Assembly: GCF_000005505.3 (NCBI RefSeq)
Contig: NC_016132.3
Coordinates: 21,752,501 to 21,816,500 of the forward strand
Origin: Brachypodium distachyon
Lineage: Eukaryota; Streptophyta; Magnoliopsida; Poales; Poaceae
Direction of reading: 5' to 3'
Length of the DNA stretch: 64,000 nt
Shown here: positions 43,398-55,532 of the stretch, piece by piece
Position numbering within the stretch: the stretch's first letter is position 1
How the letters are laid out: every line of letters begins with the position of its first letter
Position numbers and translations under genes: made by a program
Notes under the pieces: model-generated
The model's input: only the letters and a program-made list of their open reading frames with translations
Databases searched by the model: none
Told to the model about the DNA's origin: nothing

Positions 43398-44307
43398 TGT
43401 TGTTCTCGACAACAATTAGCGCAAGGGGTGCCAATGCTCGATGGCACAAGTGCGGCTATAAAATTAGAGCGTGTACGCCGGCCTTATAGCGAAGGTCGCC
43501 TTACACTTGGACAAGTTGACACGTAGATATTTTTTGAATAGGTTCGGTCGACCCTGCGGGTACGACTTAATCCTATGTTAGGAAAGGCTTAGAGGGGGTT
43601 GTTCGCCAGGTGCTTGGGCCGAGCGGATTTTCCCAAGTCACCTTTAGCGAGAGATTCGTCAAGGCCGCCTCGTACTTAGACCGAACGCGTCTTTCCAAGT
43701 ATCGAGGTTAGGATACCCTCGGAACTCTAACCCAACTCCTTCTCCTTCGAACCCGTGCCAACCAAGGTTAGCTCGGAGCCTCGAAACTAGAGTCCTCTAG
43801 AAGGCTTCCTCGAGGCCGGTCGACTTTCAGTCGAGAGCGGCGCGCGAGAGCGAACCTTAGAGGGAGCACTCTAGTCCTCTCTCCTTGAGTTTATTCAAGT
43901 TGAGAGTGAATGGTACATGCCCCCATGGGGGCGATTTATAGCCTAGGGGTCCATGACAAAAGACCATGGCTACCCTTGAGGGAGAGAGAAAAGTGTGAGC
44001 AAAATGGTAAAAGTGGTTCCTTGGTCCATAGCTTTTGTGTGCACCATGAGGAGGAAAGTGAGGGTTGGTCCATGGTCCATCATGGACCAAAAGCCTCATC
44101 CCCACACCTTTCTTGCCCTCTATTCTAACTCATTCCACCATTTGACCATGGCATGAGAGGCTTGACTTGTTGACTTGTCTTCCTTTACCACGTAGGATTG
44201 ACTACGCCACATGAGCGTCTTGACTCATGATTGAGAAATGTTGACTTAGTCGTCGGCATGTATGATTTACGGCCCTGCCCATATAAGGATTTTATTTTAT
44301 TACAACA
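43398..44307 (-). repeat. 5' LTR of the gypsy element
   Basis: 910 bp, on the minus strand TGTTGTAATAAAATAAAATC to GAGAACAACA. A minus-strand TATA box CTATAAAT lies at 43934-43941, suited to drive the genomic RNA. Confidence 0.92.
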
Positions 44308-45640
44308 GTGCATAATTCTCAGTCTGACCATGCCTACTTGCCGGATTATGCACGCTACTTGCCTGATTATTTACGCCTACTTGTCCGGATTATCCACGCC
44401 TACTTGCCTGATCCAATTATCCACGCATATTTCATAGTGTATAATTGTCGATTTGACAATGCCTACTTACTAGATTGTTTCACGCCTATTTGACGTATTA
44501 TCCACACGTACTTGTTGGATTATTCACAAATAATTGCCAGATTAATCATGCATAATTGCCACTTTAACCATGTTTATTTGTCGGATTATCCACGCGTACT
44601 TGCCTGATTATTCGCACCTACTTGCCGGATTCTCCACACATACTTGCCGGATTACTTACATAGACTTGCCATATTAATAATGCATCATTGCCGGTTTGAC
44701 AAATTTCATGCCAATTTGGCGGACTATCCACACAAATTTGCCGGATTGGTCAGAAATAATTGACAGATCAATAGTGCATAATTGCCAGTTTAACCAAGCC
44801 ATGCATACTTGCCGTATTATGTCACGCCTATTTGCCGGATTATACACAAATATTGCCAGATTAAATGTGCAAAATTGCCAGTTTAACCATGCCTACTTGC
44901 CTGATTATTTACCCCAACTTGCTGGATTATCCACATATACTTGTCGGATTATCCACGCATTCTGGCCAGATTAACTGTGTCTAGTTGCCAGTTTAATCAG
45001 GCATACTTGCCAGCTTATCTACACTTACTTGCTGGCTCATCCAAACCTACTTCAATTGTGTCTAGTTGCCGGTTTATCCACCTTACTTGCCGGATGATAT
45101 ACACTTACTTGCTAGGTTAAATGTGCAATCATTGTCCGCTCATCCACACCTTAAATGCTAATGCATGGCATGACAACTATGACCCAAAAACATGACAACT
45201 ATGACCGACAAACATGTCAACCATGACCAAGGAACATGTGAACTACACCAAGCAGCTAGTAGTGCATGCCATGGCAATTATGACCGAAAAACATGGCAAC
45301 TACACCACGGTAGCTAGTAGTGCATGACATGGCAATTATGACCGAAAATCATGACAACTCTGACTGACGAACATGACAACTCTAACTGACGAACAAGGCA
45401 ACTGCATCATGTCAGCTATTAGCACATGACATGGCAACTATGATCGAATAACATGGCAACTATAACCAAAAAACATGGCAACTACACAGTACACCAAGAA
45501 GATCCTAACAACTATGATCAACGAACATGTCAAATATGAACAAAAACATGTCAAATTTAACCGAAAAACATAGCAACCAGGCAGTTCACCGTAACATCTA
45601 GTAGTGCATGGCACAATAACTAGGGAAAAAAAGGCAATTA
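44308..45640. repeat. Two-part degenerate tandem array
   Basis: The first part (44308 to about 45150) repeats TACTTGCCGGATTATCCACGC-like units of 25-40 bp, alternating with AATTGCCAGTTTAACCATGC. The second (about 45150-45640) repeats CATGGCAACTATGACCGAAA-like units with ACACCA-AGCTAGTAGTGCATG blocks. Copies are short, diverged and irregularly spaced. I see no ORF and no terminal repeats. It could be subterminal sequence of a large DNA transposon or a decayed minisatellite. Confidence 0.7.
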
Positions 45641-46500
45641 GAGAGTATTCAGTGTGTATGCGAACATGGCAACAATGTCTATCTTGCTTACACAGACATT
45701 TTATCGAACACCTTGCTTACACAATCTCACCACACCTCCCAGAAGGAGCTGCGCCATGTCCAGCACCGGCGACCTCATCGACGATCGCAAGTCATGGCAT
45801 CGAGGGCCTATCTCTCCACCCGGAACCGTGCATCGTGGGCGCTATACCATCGGACACCGTCCGCGGCGCCTCCTTCAACCGTACCGCGGCCTCGCCAGCT
45901 TCGTCTTCTGCGTCGCCCGCCGCGCCGCCCCGCCGCCGGCCTCGTCTCCTTTGCCTCTGGCTGCGTCTAGACCTGCTGAGTGGCGCGGGGCGGCAGATGC
46001 AAGAGGCGCTGGCCGCAAGCCTCCAGCGGCCCAGGCGGCTCGGTCCCCCAGCAGGCTACGGCGGCGTCAGGAGTCCCCTTTTGGTTGAGGCGGGTCTGCG
46101 GTTGGGGCTGACAACTGGGAGAGAAACGGTGGGAATCCGGGGCAGGCTGCAGCGGCACGGCGACTGGAGGCTCGGTCCCTCCATTTGGCTGGCTCGGAGA
46201 GGGAGGGAGGGAGGGAGGGAGAGAGAGATTGGGGGAGGAGAAGAACCGGAGAAGACACAGAGCGAGAGAGGAAAGAAAAGGGAATCGGGATTTCCCTAAT
46301 CACAAAACGCCGCACCAGAAGACTACGTGGGGCACGTGCCCCAAGTAGATTGTCCGGAAAAAAAAACATCTACCATTTGAACAACGCGTCGACACTTCAG
46401 ACTTTCAGAGTTCAGATCCGAAATTCGTCTCTGGCTCACCGCTCACTGCGAGGGCTGCGTCTCGGCACTGTCTTGGTCAAGAGAAGTTGACCCGGAACAG
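45641..46500 (+). other. Upstream region of the HDA8-like gene
   Basis: GC-rich from about 45750 to 46260, with frames open on both strands but no recognisable domain. A GAGGGAGGGAGG purine run (46197-46225) and GAAAAG-rich sequence follow. The last 120 bp should hold the promoter and 5' UTR; I could not pick a convincing TATA box. Confidence 0.4.
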
Positions 46501-48429
46501 ATGGACTCGTCTTCCTCCTCGGCGGCGCCTGCTCCGCCTCCGGCGGGGGAGAATGTGGCAGTGTTCTGGCACGAGGGCATGCTTGCCCACGACGCCGGTC
46601 GCGGCGTGTTCGACTCGGGCCGCGACCCGGGGTTCCTCGAGGTGCTCGACCAGCACCCGGAGAACGCCGACCGCGTCCGCAACATGGTCTCCATCCTCCG
46701 CCGCGGCCCAATCGCGCCCTTCCTCTCCTGGCACTCCGGAAGCCCCGCCCACGCCAGCGAGCTCCTCTCCTTCCACTCATCCGGTCAGCCCCCAATTCTC
46801 CTCGCTAAATCATCTAACCTACAGCTCTTCTCGTGCTTGCTAGTCGCATTCCTGATCTTGTTTAAATTGCCTCGCCTTGTGATGTGGTACATTTTCATAG
46901 TGCTATGCTGTAATTAGTTAGGCCCCATGTCCATGTTCACGCGGGAAACGAACTAATTCCTGTAAAAAAATTACGAATTTCCTGTGTTCCGAACGGACTA
47001 TTAATCTTTCTGTACTTTCCAGAATACATTGAGGAGCTCGTCCAAGCGAATGCCAATGGACCCAAGAAGTTCTGTGAGGGCACTTTCTTGAACCCTGGCT
47101 CATGGGGTGCCGCACTTCTGGCTGCTGGAACAACCTTATCAGCAGTGAGGCACATACTAGATGGGCATGGGAAGCTAGCCTACGCATTGGTCCGCCCTCC
47201 TGGCCATCACGCACAACCGGACCATGCTGACGGTTACTGCTTTCTGAACAACGCTGGGCTTGCTGTGCAGCTGGCTCTGGATTCCGGGCGCACAAAGGTT
47301 GCCGTTGTTGATATTGATGTGCACTATGGGAATGGCACTGCTGAGGGTTTCTATCGTACAGACAGTGTATTGACAATCTCTCTTCACATGAATCATGGCT
47401 CTTGGGGTCCATCGCATCCGCAGAATGGCTCGACTGATGAGATTGGCCAAGGCAGGGGGCTTGGGTACAATCTCAATATACCTTTGCCTAATGGCAGTGG
47501 GGATGCAGGGTATGAATATGCAATGAATGAATTGGTCGCTCCGGCCATTGAAAAGTTTCAGCCTCAGCTTTTGGTTTTTGTCATTGGCCAGGATTCTAGC
47601 GCGGTGAGTGTATCTGTTCTGCTTAGTTCATTATATGTTCCATTTATCAACTTTTCTAAACCATGTGCCATTGCACATTTAAGCAATTGTGATGTGTTAC
47701 CAAGTATAGTTCACTTACCATCTTCTACTATAACATGGTGTTGGAATATGTAACATCATACCAAGGGAAACAAAAGATGTATATGTGCAAACAAGGATGA
47801 CTAGATATATGATGATTATCTAGTGTTATTACTGTTAAATTCAGGCACCCTAATTCTGGAGTACTATGAAACTGAAGTTATTTAGGAAGTACTGAAGTAC
47901 TAAACAAAAAAAAAACACTCCCTCCGATCCATAATAAGTGTCGTTGATTTGGTACAAATCGTACTTTGTACTAAATGCGACACTTACTATGGATCGGAGG
48001 GAGTAGTATTTAGCACAATGGATAGAGAATATATATTAGAGAGGAGCAATTGTACCTTGAAGATTGAGGTGATGCTACATGCATGATAATTTTCAGTCCG
48101 ACTAATTGTGAGTTATGTTCATCCAGTTTGATCCAAATGGAAGACAGTGCTTGACCATGGATGGTTATAGGAAAATTGGACAAGTAATGAGGACTATGGC
48201 TAATCGACATAGCGACGGGCAAATATTGATTGTCCAAGAAGGGGGTTACCATATCAGTTATTCAGCATATTGTCTCCATGCAACTCTAGAAGGTGTTCTG
48301 AGTCTGCAAGCCCCATTGCTGGATGATCCGATCGCCTATTATCCAGAGGATGAGGAATACACCAGGAAAGTTGTCGACATAATAAAGAAATCCTGGAAAG
48401 AATCCATTCCTTTCTTGAAGGACATTTAG
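46501..48429 (+). CDS. HDA8: Class II histone deacetylase, HDA8-like
   Basis: Exons 46501-46783, 47023-47603 and 48127-48429 join in frame (GT-AG introns) to 388 residues, against 377 for Arabidopsis HDA8. HDAC fold enzymes remove acetyl groups from lysine using zinc. The N-terminal part has FWHEGMLAHDAGRGVFDSG and HPENADRVRNMVSILRRGPI. Catalytic features: GHH (His156/157), zinc ligands Asp193 and His195 in DIDVHYGNGT, and Asp285 in GQDSSAFDPNG, which spans the second splice. YCFLNNAGLA, HMNHGSWGP and VQEGGYHISYSAYCLHATL are also present. All key residues are intact. Intron 2 carries a Stowaway MITE. Class and orthology are by recalled similarity; subcellular site and substrate cannot be told from the sequence. 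Confidence 0.95.
47918..48003. mobile_element. Stowaway MITE in HDA8-like intron 2
   Basis: An 86-bp near-perfect hairpin: CTCCCTCCGATCCATAATAAG on the left and CTTACTATGGATCGGAGGGAG on the right, with TA to the right. Short, well-matched arms suggest a fairly recent insertion. Confidence 0.9.
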
Positions 48430-50119
48430 AAACGCATACATCTCTTTGATGCAATGCCGGTGAATCCCACTTTCAAATCATGTCATGTTCAATAGCGTAA
48501 AGGTTATATTTATTGGAGCAACTTAAGAATGCACGCACCTTCCCTGAACCATTGATTTCCAAACTTTAGTTGACATAGTATCATAAATGTATATATTAGG
48601 CTTGTTATTTAAGTTCAGTGGTACTTGCTGCTTATGTTCAGTTTTAGTGTCTCAAGATCTCTTGCACTACCATTAACCTGTATGGTTGTAATTTGTATGC
48701 TTGTATTGTATATACCCCGTACTTGTTATGCTTGGTCGCATGCTCTGTCAGGAAAGAAAAGGTTTATACGGATGAGCAATCAGATTTCTCATGAGCAGTT
48801 TGATAACAGTAGAAATCCGTTGATATCTGCACGGCCAGCAGGCACCAGTACGTAGCAAGTCTTGATTGTTTATTCACCTGTTACCACAGCTCAGGTCCGT
48901 TGAATAGAGCATATTTCCGTCGCATGATGTCCGTTGAAGATAGCACATATCTGTTGCAAAAGGAGTTGTGCTACCGAGAAACACTGGAAAGAATCGATCC
49001 CTTCACGACGGAATATCATTTTCCAGTTTACTGCTACCCTGCATCCCATCTCTATTCTACCTTGATATGCGTTTTGCACATCATCTTCTCTTTTTCATCA
49101 AGCCATCAAGGTGGCCCTTTCTGGAAGGCCGTGTGTTCGTGGCCAACTTCTGTGGCTGTTACCCCTGGCATCATCATTTGCTGGGATGACTACTTGATTT
49201 GCTGCAGCCTCCTTGGTCGCAAACAAGTGACCAGGTCCAAACCCATTTGGTAAGCTGGTCCATAATTTGGACTAGACGACGTCGAACGATCAAAGTGTAG
49301 CTACAAGATGCAAGATATGACGGCGACGTGGCAGCCTGGGCCGTCTACTGCTTGCACTGCACCCGTCGCTTGCCACGCAGATCGAGGGGCGATGCTGCGT
49401 GGATAGGTTGAAAACGAAATCATTTACTCAACTTCAACCTCACGAGCACGAACGCGCTTCAGCCGCTGCTGCTGCCGACAGCGCGCGTGCCTCCGACCTA
49501 CCGGCTCCTCCTGACGCATTCACGCGTCTTCGAAATCCTTAGTCCATAAGCTTAGATGGATTCAGGCAATAGTACAGTCCTTACATTATGTGAAATATTA
49601 ACCAACTTTACGTTATGTGACGCTTTGGCAAGGAAATGTCTTCAGTAGTAAGAAGAAGCAATGTTGACCGTCGTAATATGTCGAGGTAAAACAATACATT
49701 GCGACCAATCAAAACTATCTCGTGTACATGATTTTAAAAGATCGGGTACCCCTCGCAAATTAAAATCGGCCGCATTCTAGCGGTCAAATTAAGTTTGACC
49801 ACTGAAGATAACTTACTCCTAACTCTGGTAACAAAGTATAAGGAAGATTGGTCTTACAAAGTATATTATAGCGAAATGTTGAAAAGCTAGGGGGTGCAAA
49901 CCAAAAACTCAACCAGAACATAAAAGCCCAGGTTACGCAAGCGTGAACTGAAATCAGCGCCTCCGTCCCGTCGATCCCACGGTCATCGTTCCCGTGACGC
50001 CCTCATACTTTTTGTTCTTTACCCCCAAAGCGCAAGGGACCCTTTTTGCTTCCGCCCCTCTCCTTCTTCCCCCTCCTCGTCTCCGCCGCCTCGCCATCGA
50101 TCGACCGCCTCCGGTCTCG
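48430..50119. other. Region between the HDA8-like and LRAT genes
   Basis: It contains the HDA8-like 3' UTR and, in the last 200 bp, the C/T-rich upstream and 5' UTR region of the LRAT gene (TTCCGCCCCTCTCCTTCTTC). Frames at 48900-49253 have no recognisable domain. Confidence 0.45.
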
Positions 50120-52187
50120 ATGGGCCTCCTGTCGAACAGGTATTGATCTAATCTCTTTATTGTTTGGATCCTCTGCTCCGCGCTGTTGTTTGTCGAATCA
50201 TTGTGCTTAATTTGCTTTGCATCGCTGTTGTAACTGATTTTTTGTGCGGGTTTTCCCCTTTGGTTGGTTAGGATTGGAAAGGAGAGCCTGAAGGCTGGGG
50301 ATCACATCTACTCATGGAGGGCCGCGTGGGTCTACGCGCATCATGGTGCGGAATTTTTTATTAATCAGTTTCCCGTTTTCTAATTATGTATTATCAATCA
50401 GATTAATTCGCTTCCGTATAGGTTTTGGTTGCGGTGGTTGATAGATATAGCTTACGTTTTGGACCGATGAATTCAGAAGTAGACGAACTTGTCTCGAATG
50501 TTATGTGTCTCTAGTTCTTAGTGGAAATCTATCCCAGTCTATATCTGCAAACCGTAGTAGCACATTAGAATTGTGCTATGGATATTTTTGGTAATTAGCA
50601 GGTCCAATTTACTACTCCCTCCGATCTATTATAAGTGTTGCTGATTTATTTGTATTAAATCAGCGACAGTTACTATGGATCAGAGGGAGTAATTGGCATG
50701 CACATGTGTTCAAACTTCACAGTAAGATGTTTGTTAATTGTTATTCCCTCCGATCCATAGTTGTCATTAGCCACTTCGGTTCGGATGGTAAATATTGAAG
50801 CTGTTATTTATTGCTTGGCACAAGATAATGCAAAATGTGCTGTGGAATTACATATAGATCATATGTTATGTTTGCTTTTTTTAGATCAGTGTATATACTC
50901 CTAAAGTACATGCTCTCAGCTCGTTTTAAATATTTTTGTATGACATTCGGTTATTGGATTTAACTATTTAAGCATGTGAGAAATACTCCCTCCGTTTCTC
51001 AAAGAATGGCGGCAACACATTTCGAGATTTAACTTTGACCATCAATTAGACCAATAGCATGTGCATCATGTGTTATAAATTTTATACCAGTGGACTTTCT
51101 TAAAATATGAATCCAATGATATGATTTTCGTAGCACATAAGCAATATCATTGTTGGTTATTGTTGGTCAAAGTTAAACCAACAATGTGTGGACGCCATTC
51201 TTTGAGAACTCGAGAGAGTACTTCCTAAGAAATTGAAATGGCAAGAACAGATTAATAGGTCTAGCCCCCCTAACACTCAGCTCAAAAAACAGCCTATTTG
51301 CACCCTGGTGACCCAGAACAGAACACATCAGTCAAATAAGCCCACACCCCTTGGCGAACCCCGATTGATCTCAGTCTAGCTCACCTTGGACTATTTAGTT
51401 AGAGGTGCCATATTGTTATAGCTTTGTCCACATTTAACGGTATCTTCTCACAGGAATATATGTGGGTGATGACAAGGTGATCCATTTTACCAGAGGAAGG
51501 GACCAAGAGGTCGGAACAGGAACAGTCATCGATTTTCTTCTTGTGAGTTCTGGTCCTAATAGGAGTAGCACACCATGCTTGGTGTGTAGCAGCAATGAAG
51601 TCACCACCGCCACTGAGACTGGCGTGACATCCTCTTGCCTCAGTTGTTTTCTAGCAGGGGGGGCTCTCTACCGTTTCGAGTATGCTGTCAACCCAGCCCT
51701 TTTTCTTGCCAAAGCTCGGGGAGGGACGTGCACCCTTGCCGCAACTGATGCCAATGAGGTGGTTGTCCGCCGTGCCAACTACTTGTTGAGCAATGGTTTC
51801 AGGTGCTACAGCCTGTTCAAGAACAACTGTGAGGACTTTGCGATATACTGCAAAACTGGCCTCCTTGTGGCCGAACAAGGTAGTGTTGGCCTTGGGCAAA
51901 GTGGTCAGGCTGTGTCTATCATCGGCGGGCCTCTTGCTGCTGTGGTTTCAACCCCGTTCCGCCTAGTAACTACGAATGTCTATGGAATGGCAGTGATGGC
52001 TGTCGGGGTGTACTGTGTGAGCCGGTATGCAGCTGACATTGGAAACCGTCGAGATGTGCTGAAAGTAGAAGTGGAGGATCTGACAGCTGGACTTGCAAGC
52101 GGCCGGATTCGTGCGGCAAACGTCAGTCAGCTGGTAACTCCGGGACAAGTCCAAGTTCCTGCTGTGACCACACTCGTTGCTGCTTAG
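50120..52187 (+). CDS. LRAT domain protein (NC-domain-containing)
   Basis: Three exons, 50120-50139, 50272-50345 and 51454-52187, joined by GT-AG introns, encode 275 residues. The first coding exon is only 20 bp (MGLLSN plus two bases). The LRAT/NlpC-P60-like fold uses a His and Cys: His30 in YAHHGIYVGDDKVIHF and Cys157 in FKNNCEDFAIYC are present, with DHIYSW at 17-22. A Cys-rich insert (residues 73-96) and a small hydrophobic segment near 195-215 (FRLVTTNVYGMAVMAVGVYC) follow, perhaps a membrane anchor. Plant members are widely conserved but poorly characterised, so substrate and role are open. The 1.1-kb intron 2 carries two Stowaway MITEs. Confidence 0.9.
50615..50689. mobile_element. Stowaway MITE in LRAT intron 2
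   Basis: A 75-bp hairpin, CTCCCTCCGATCTATTATAAG at the left and ATGGATCAGAGGGAG at the right, with TA on both sides. A lone similar end (TTCCCTCCGATCCATAG) lies at about 50742-50760. Confidence 0.9.
50986..51218. mobile_element. 233-bp Stowaway-type MITE in LRAT intron 2
   Basis: Ends CTCCCTCCGTTTCTCAAAGA and its complement TCTTTGAGAACTCGAGAGAG, flanked by TA. The arms continue inward (AATGGCG / CGCCATT, and TAACTTTGACC / GGTCAAAGTTA). Confidence 0.9.
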
Positions 52188-54364
52188 GGTGCTGTAGCAC
52201 TGTTGTAAAATCTGGAGATTTATATATCAGTCTGGGCCTACTTCTCTACCGCTATATGTATTATTTACCACCGAAATCGTTGTTCAAACTCTGAAACTGT
52301 GTCAAAGAGTTAAGTTTTCATTCAGCAATGGTTGCATGTAGAGTGTTGTATCAAGTATCAACTACTATCGTGTATTTGGCTTGTCCAGTGTTGTATGAAG
52401 ATTGAAAAGTGACGTGTGGCTTGCTCGAATTTAAACCAAGATTTTGTCTCCCATCGTCTCGTGGCATCACTTTCCACTTCTTGGGCAGACGTTTGTCGGC
52501 CGAACTATATCTCACTTGAGCCATTTCGGATGCTGATAGCTTCCATTCTAGACAAGTGCAGGCATGTTGCTACAACACCTGAACAAATGAAGGGTTCAGG
52601 CTGAACTTCTGTTGTGCTCAGGTGCGGGTACAAAACCTGAACGTGTGTTGCGCTTGTATATACATTTTCAACCCAGGATTCCTCCCTTAACATTATGAAA
52701 CGCTCATATATACATACTCCACCAATAAACTGAAACAGTTTGTGTAAAAGCGCCTTAGAGGTCCTGTAAGTAAGAAATTAAGGGCAAGTTTACGATGAGG
52801 AAGACAAACTAGCTAAGACGCAGAAAAAGCTAGAAGATCGACCAACCTGAAGTGATTGCATATGAGCACAGATACACTATAACATGATTGCAAATTTGTG
52901 TAAAAATTTGTGAAAATGTTCGTGAACATAGATTACCTGGAAAATGATCACCTGGAAATTTTATCAAAAGTGAAGCATGTAGTCTGAGTTGCGCTGGCAA
53001 CAGGTTGCTAATTTAAGTTATCCCATATGTAATTGGTATATATTTTTCAACTTTGCTATGTCCAAGTCATCTGATTTTTAGTTAGCGGTCAGTTGATCGC
53101 TGAGTGTCGGATCTGATTTATGCTTTACCCGAGACCTTTTTTTTTCCCTGCTTTGTACAGGAGACAGAAGTCATTCCTGGATCTTGGGCCAATATGTTTT
53201 GTCGATCAGATCAAATCCCACGTGCATTGCAGGCCTGAGTGGCTGGATTGCCAGAAGGAAAATGTATTCCCTCAATCGGATCAAAGCCAATGAGCATGCA
53301 GCCCGTCGACCACAGAAATTGATCAGCAATACTGTTCAAGTGTTCTATCTTACCGGCCTGCACTAAGAAGTATTCTGTGTTGTGTCTGTGTTACACTTAC
53401 CTACGCTATATAAGATTTGACTTGACTGGATATACTCCTGGTTGCCAGTACGAGTAGAGCGCATGCAAGTCAGGTGTGTGAAGCAATGGTCAATGATTAA
53501 CTTTTATACGGAGTACTTCATTTCAGATAGAGCGAGACCTCTGCTTCTAGAGTTGTACTACACCTACAAGGTTTGACTACACCTGACGATCACGGGGAAA
53601 AGAAGAGACATGCAGTTTTGGTTGTAGAATCGTACGTATCTTTCTACGGAACGCGTGCAGCTTGCAGATTGCTTGTGATTTCCCTTCCTTCCATTGCAAG
53701 GTCTAAGTCCAGGGCTTGTTTTCTTTTGTGCTCTTAAACAACGGTGATAGATAGCTCTGCTAATTCGTTAAAGATGATGTTGAACAGTGGATCGCTCAAG
53801 CTGGTCCTATCCAACATCGCTCCTCCCACCATCTAGGCACGAAACTGGATCTCGGGCTTTGCCTGTCTTGTTGTGGCAACAATAATTGAGGCGTGCAGGC
53901 ATGGTAAATCCTATAACTAGCTAGGTCCAAATGTCACCTTTCAAGCAACTAGTGGCAGCTGTTCGAGATTGTTAGCTACGTACGTCCACACCACAGGGCA
54001 TGTTGGGATCCTGAAAGCGTCACTCACCAGCATGGGGCAGCATGTGTGTCCACACGTATATAACAGGAACAACATTGATTGATCGTACTAGGAAGAAGTG
54101 AACAGATTGTTCAGAAAAGGCAAAAAACCAGCTGTTAAATTAATAGTAGCGGTATACTCCATATATAACCAATAAAATACAAAATCTTATTACATTCTTT
54201 TTTATCTCACACGTATACTCCTTGACCCTGAACACGTAACTCATGTAAACCATGTCCGAACAAGATCAAAATAAGTAGAGATCAGAAAAAGAAAGACATG
54301 AAAACAATCACAAGAAACAGCAGCAGCCGCAGATCGATCGATGAAGCTAGAAAATGAGCTGACA
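52188..54364. other. Intergenic region between LRAT and Dof genes
   Basis: It contains the 3' flanks of two convergent genes. No additional gene or transposon end was recognised. Confidence 0.45.
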
Positions 54365-55348
54365 TCAAGGCCTGCAGAGAGCAGCTTCCAGCCCTTGAGA
54401 GCCCAACACTTTGCTCCAGACGTCGTCACCTCCGGCCGGGACACCGCCGTGGAGGCTCATGGCATCCTCGGGGACGGGCAGCGAATCGAACGGCTCGTAC
54501 TTGGCGCCCTGGTCCCAAGTCGAACGGAGGATCAGATCGCCGCCGTCCGTTGGCAGCCCGAGCGAGTCGTAGCAGCTCTGGTCCACGCTGAAGGCGAGCT
54601 CGCCGAGCGCCTGCGCGCGCACGTCGGCGCACTGCAGCATGGTCGTCGTTTCGCTCTGCTCTGTGCTTGCCGTTGCCGGGCTAGACAGCCTGCCGAACCC
54701 GTGTTGGGCCTGGGCTTGGGCCGGGCCAGAGCCCGGTTGCACGCCCGGGCTCGTCGCCGAGCTTGACCCACTCGAGCTCGTGTCGACCGATTCCCGCACG
54801 TCGTTGGCAGGCTGATGGCTCAAGAACTTGGAGTAGAGCAATGCGAGATCAATCATCGAGCCATCTGCCGCCGCGGCGGGCTTGTTGGCCGACGAGGGCG
54901 CCGGCTGGCCCAGCTGTGCCGGCGGGTTGCCGACCATGCCTTCGAGGAGCATGTCGGGCCGGACCGGGCCGTGGAACCGGTGAGAGAACGCTGCAGGCGC
55001 GGGCCCATGGTCGCGGGCCGCGGCGGCCGTGTCGTCGGCCATGGGCCGCGCCGAGGATGACGACTTGCTGCCCCGGCGGTTCTTGCGACAGCCGCCGCCG
55101 ACGGGCACGTTCCGGAGGGAGCCGCCCTTGGTCCAGTAGCGGCGGCAGCCCTTGCAGAAGTAGCGGGGCTGGCTGAGGCTGTAGTTGTTGTAGTAGCAGA
55201 ACTTGGTGTTGGGCGAGTCGCAGCGCGGGCAGTTGGGCGCCACCTCCACGTTCGGCCGGTACCGCCGGGGATCGACCAGCACCGACGCGCGCCGCCCGGC
55301 GGCGGCCGCCGCGTAGGCGAGCATGTTCTCGCAGTGAGAAGACAGCAT
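54365..55348 (-). CDS. Dof-type zinc finger transcription factor
   Basis: An intronless 327-residue protein. Dof factors are plant-specific and bind AAAG cores through one zinc finger. The finger is complete, C-x2-C-x21-C-x2-C at Cys40, 43, 65 and 68 ([16 protein letters not shown], then [13 protein letters not shown]), followed by the conserved basic tail [20 protein letters not shown] and KNRRGSKSS, a likely nuclear signal. The rest is Ala/Pro/Ser/Gln-rich, as usual for activation regions, with a short hydrophobic [10 protein letters not shown] element near residue 170. The C-terminal [14 protein letters not shown] may be a subgroup motif. The ATG is the first in frame and lies about 180 bp after a TATA box. 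I do not assign a Dof number. Neighbouring LRAT gene is convergent. Confidence 0.95.
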   Translation of the reverse strand: MLSSHCENMLAYAAAAAGRRASVLVDPRRYRPNVEVAPNCPRCDSPNTKFCYYNNYSLSQPRYFCKGCRRYWTKGGSLRNVPVGGGCRKNRRGSKSSSSARPMADDTAAAARDHGPAPAAFSHRFHGPVRPDMLLEGMVGNPPAQLGQPAPSSANKPAAAADGSMIDLALLYSKFLSHQPANDVRESVDTSSSGSSSATSPGVQPGSGPAQAQAQHGFGRLSSPATASTEQSETTTMLQCADVRAQALGELAFSVDQSCYDSLGLPTDGGDLILRSTWDQGAKYEPFDSLPVPEDAMSLHGGVPAGGDDVWSKVLGSQGLEAALCRP

Positions 55349-55524
55349 GGCTATCGATTATTTGGAACCGAAGATCAGAGGAGATCGAGTGATCAACAAC
55401 GAGGAGACCTCAACTCAAGGAATGTAAGAATGCGGTGATGCGAGGGAAATTTGGAGGCTTGCAGATGTGAGAGCAGAGCCTCTTTCTTTTCCCGGCCGGA
55501 GAGAGAGAAGAGGCGATCGAGGTG

Positions 55525-55532
55525 TATATATA
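55525..55532 (-). promoter_or_regulatory. TATA box of the Dof gene
   Basis: TATATATA on the minus strand in CCCACGTATATATACACC, 177 bp before the ATG. A G-box-like CCCACGTA overlaps its upstream side. Confidence 0.6.

Larger units (their letters stand above)
31039..44307 (-). mobile_element. Tat-lineage (Retand-like) Ty3-gypsy LTR retrotransposon, decayed
   Basis: Two LTRs of about 900 bp, beginning TGTTG and ending CAACA, bound a 13.3-kb element read on the minus strand. Order: 5' LTR (44307-43398), PBS, gag, protease, reverse transcriptase, RNase H, a second archaeal-type RNase H, integrase, a long non-pol region, PPT, 3' LTR (31939-31039). The dual RNase H, a long 3' spacer and an antisense ORF in that spacer are hallmarks of the Tat/Retand/Grande group. 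The polyprotein has several stops and a frameshift. In the first 240 aligned LTR bases I count about 22 substitutions, so the insertion is old. I find no clean 5-bp target duplication (CATGT left, GTGCA right). Confidence 0.92.

Noticed and set aside
44308..45640. CRISPR array
   Set aside because: The sequence is eukaryotic, and the repeats are degenerate and irregularly spaced.
45604..46299. 231-residue plus frame upstream of the HDA8-like gene
   Set aside because: Overlaps other open frames on both strands, has Pro/Arg-rich composition and no domain; it is probably GC-rich promoter-proximal sequence.
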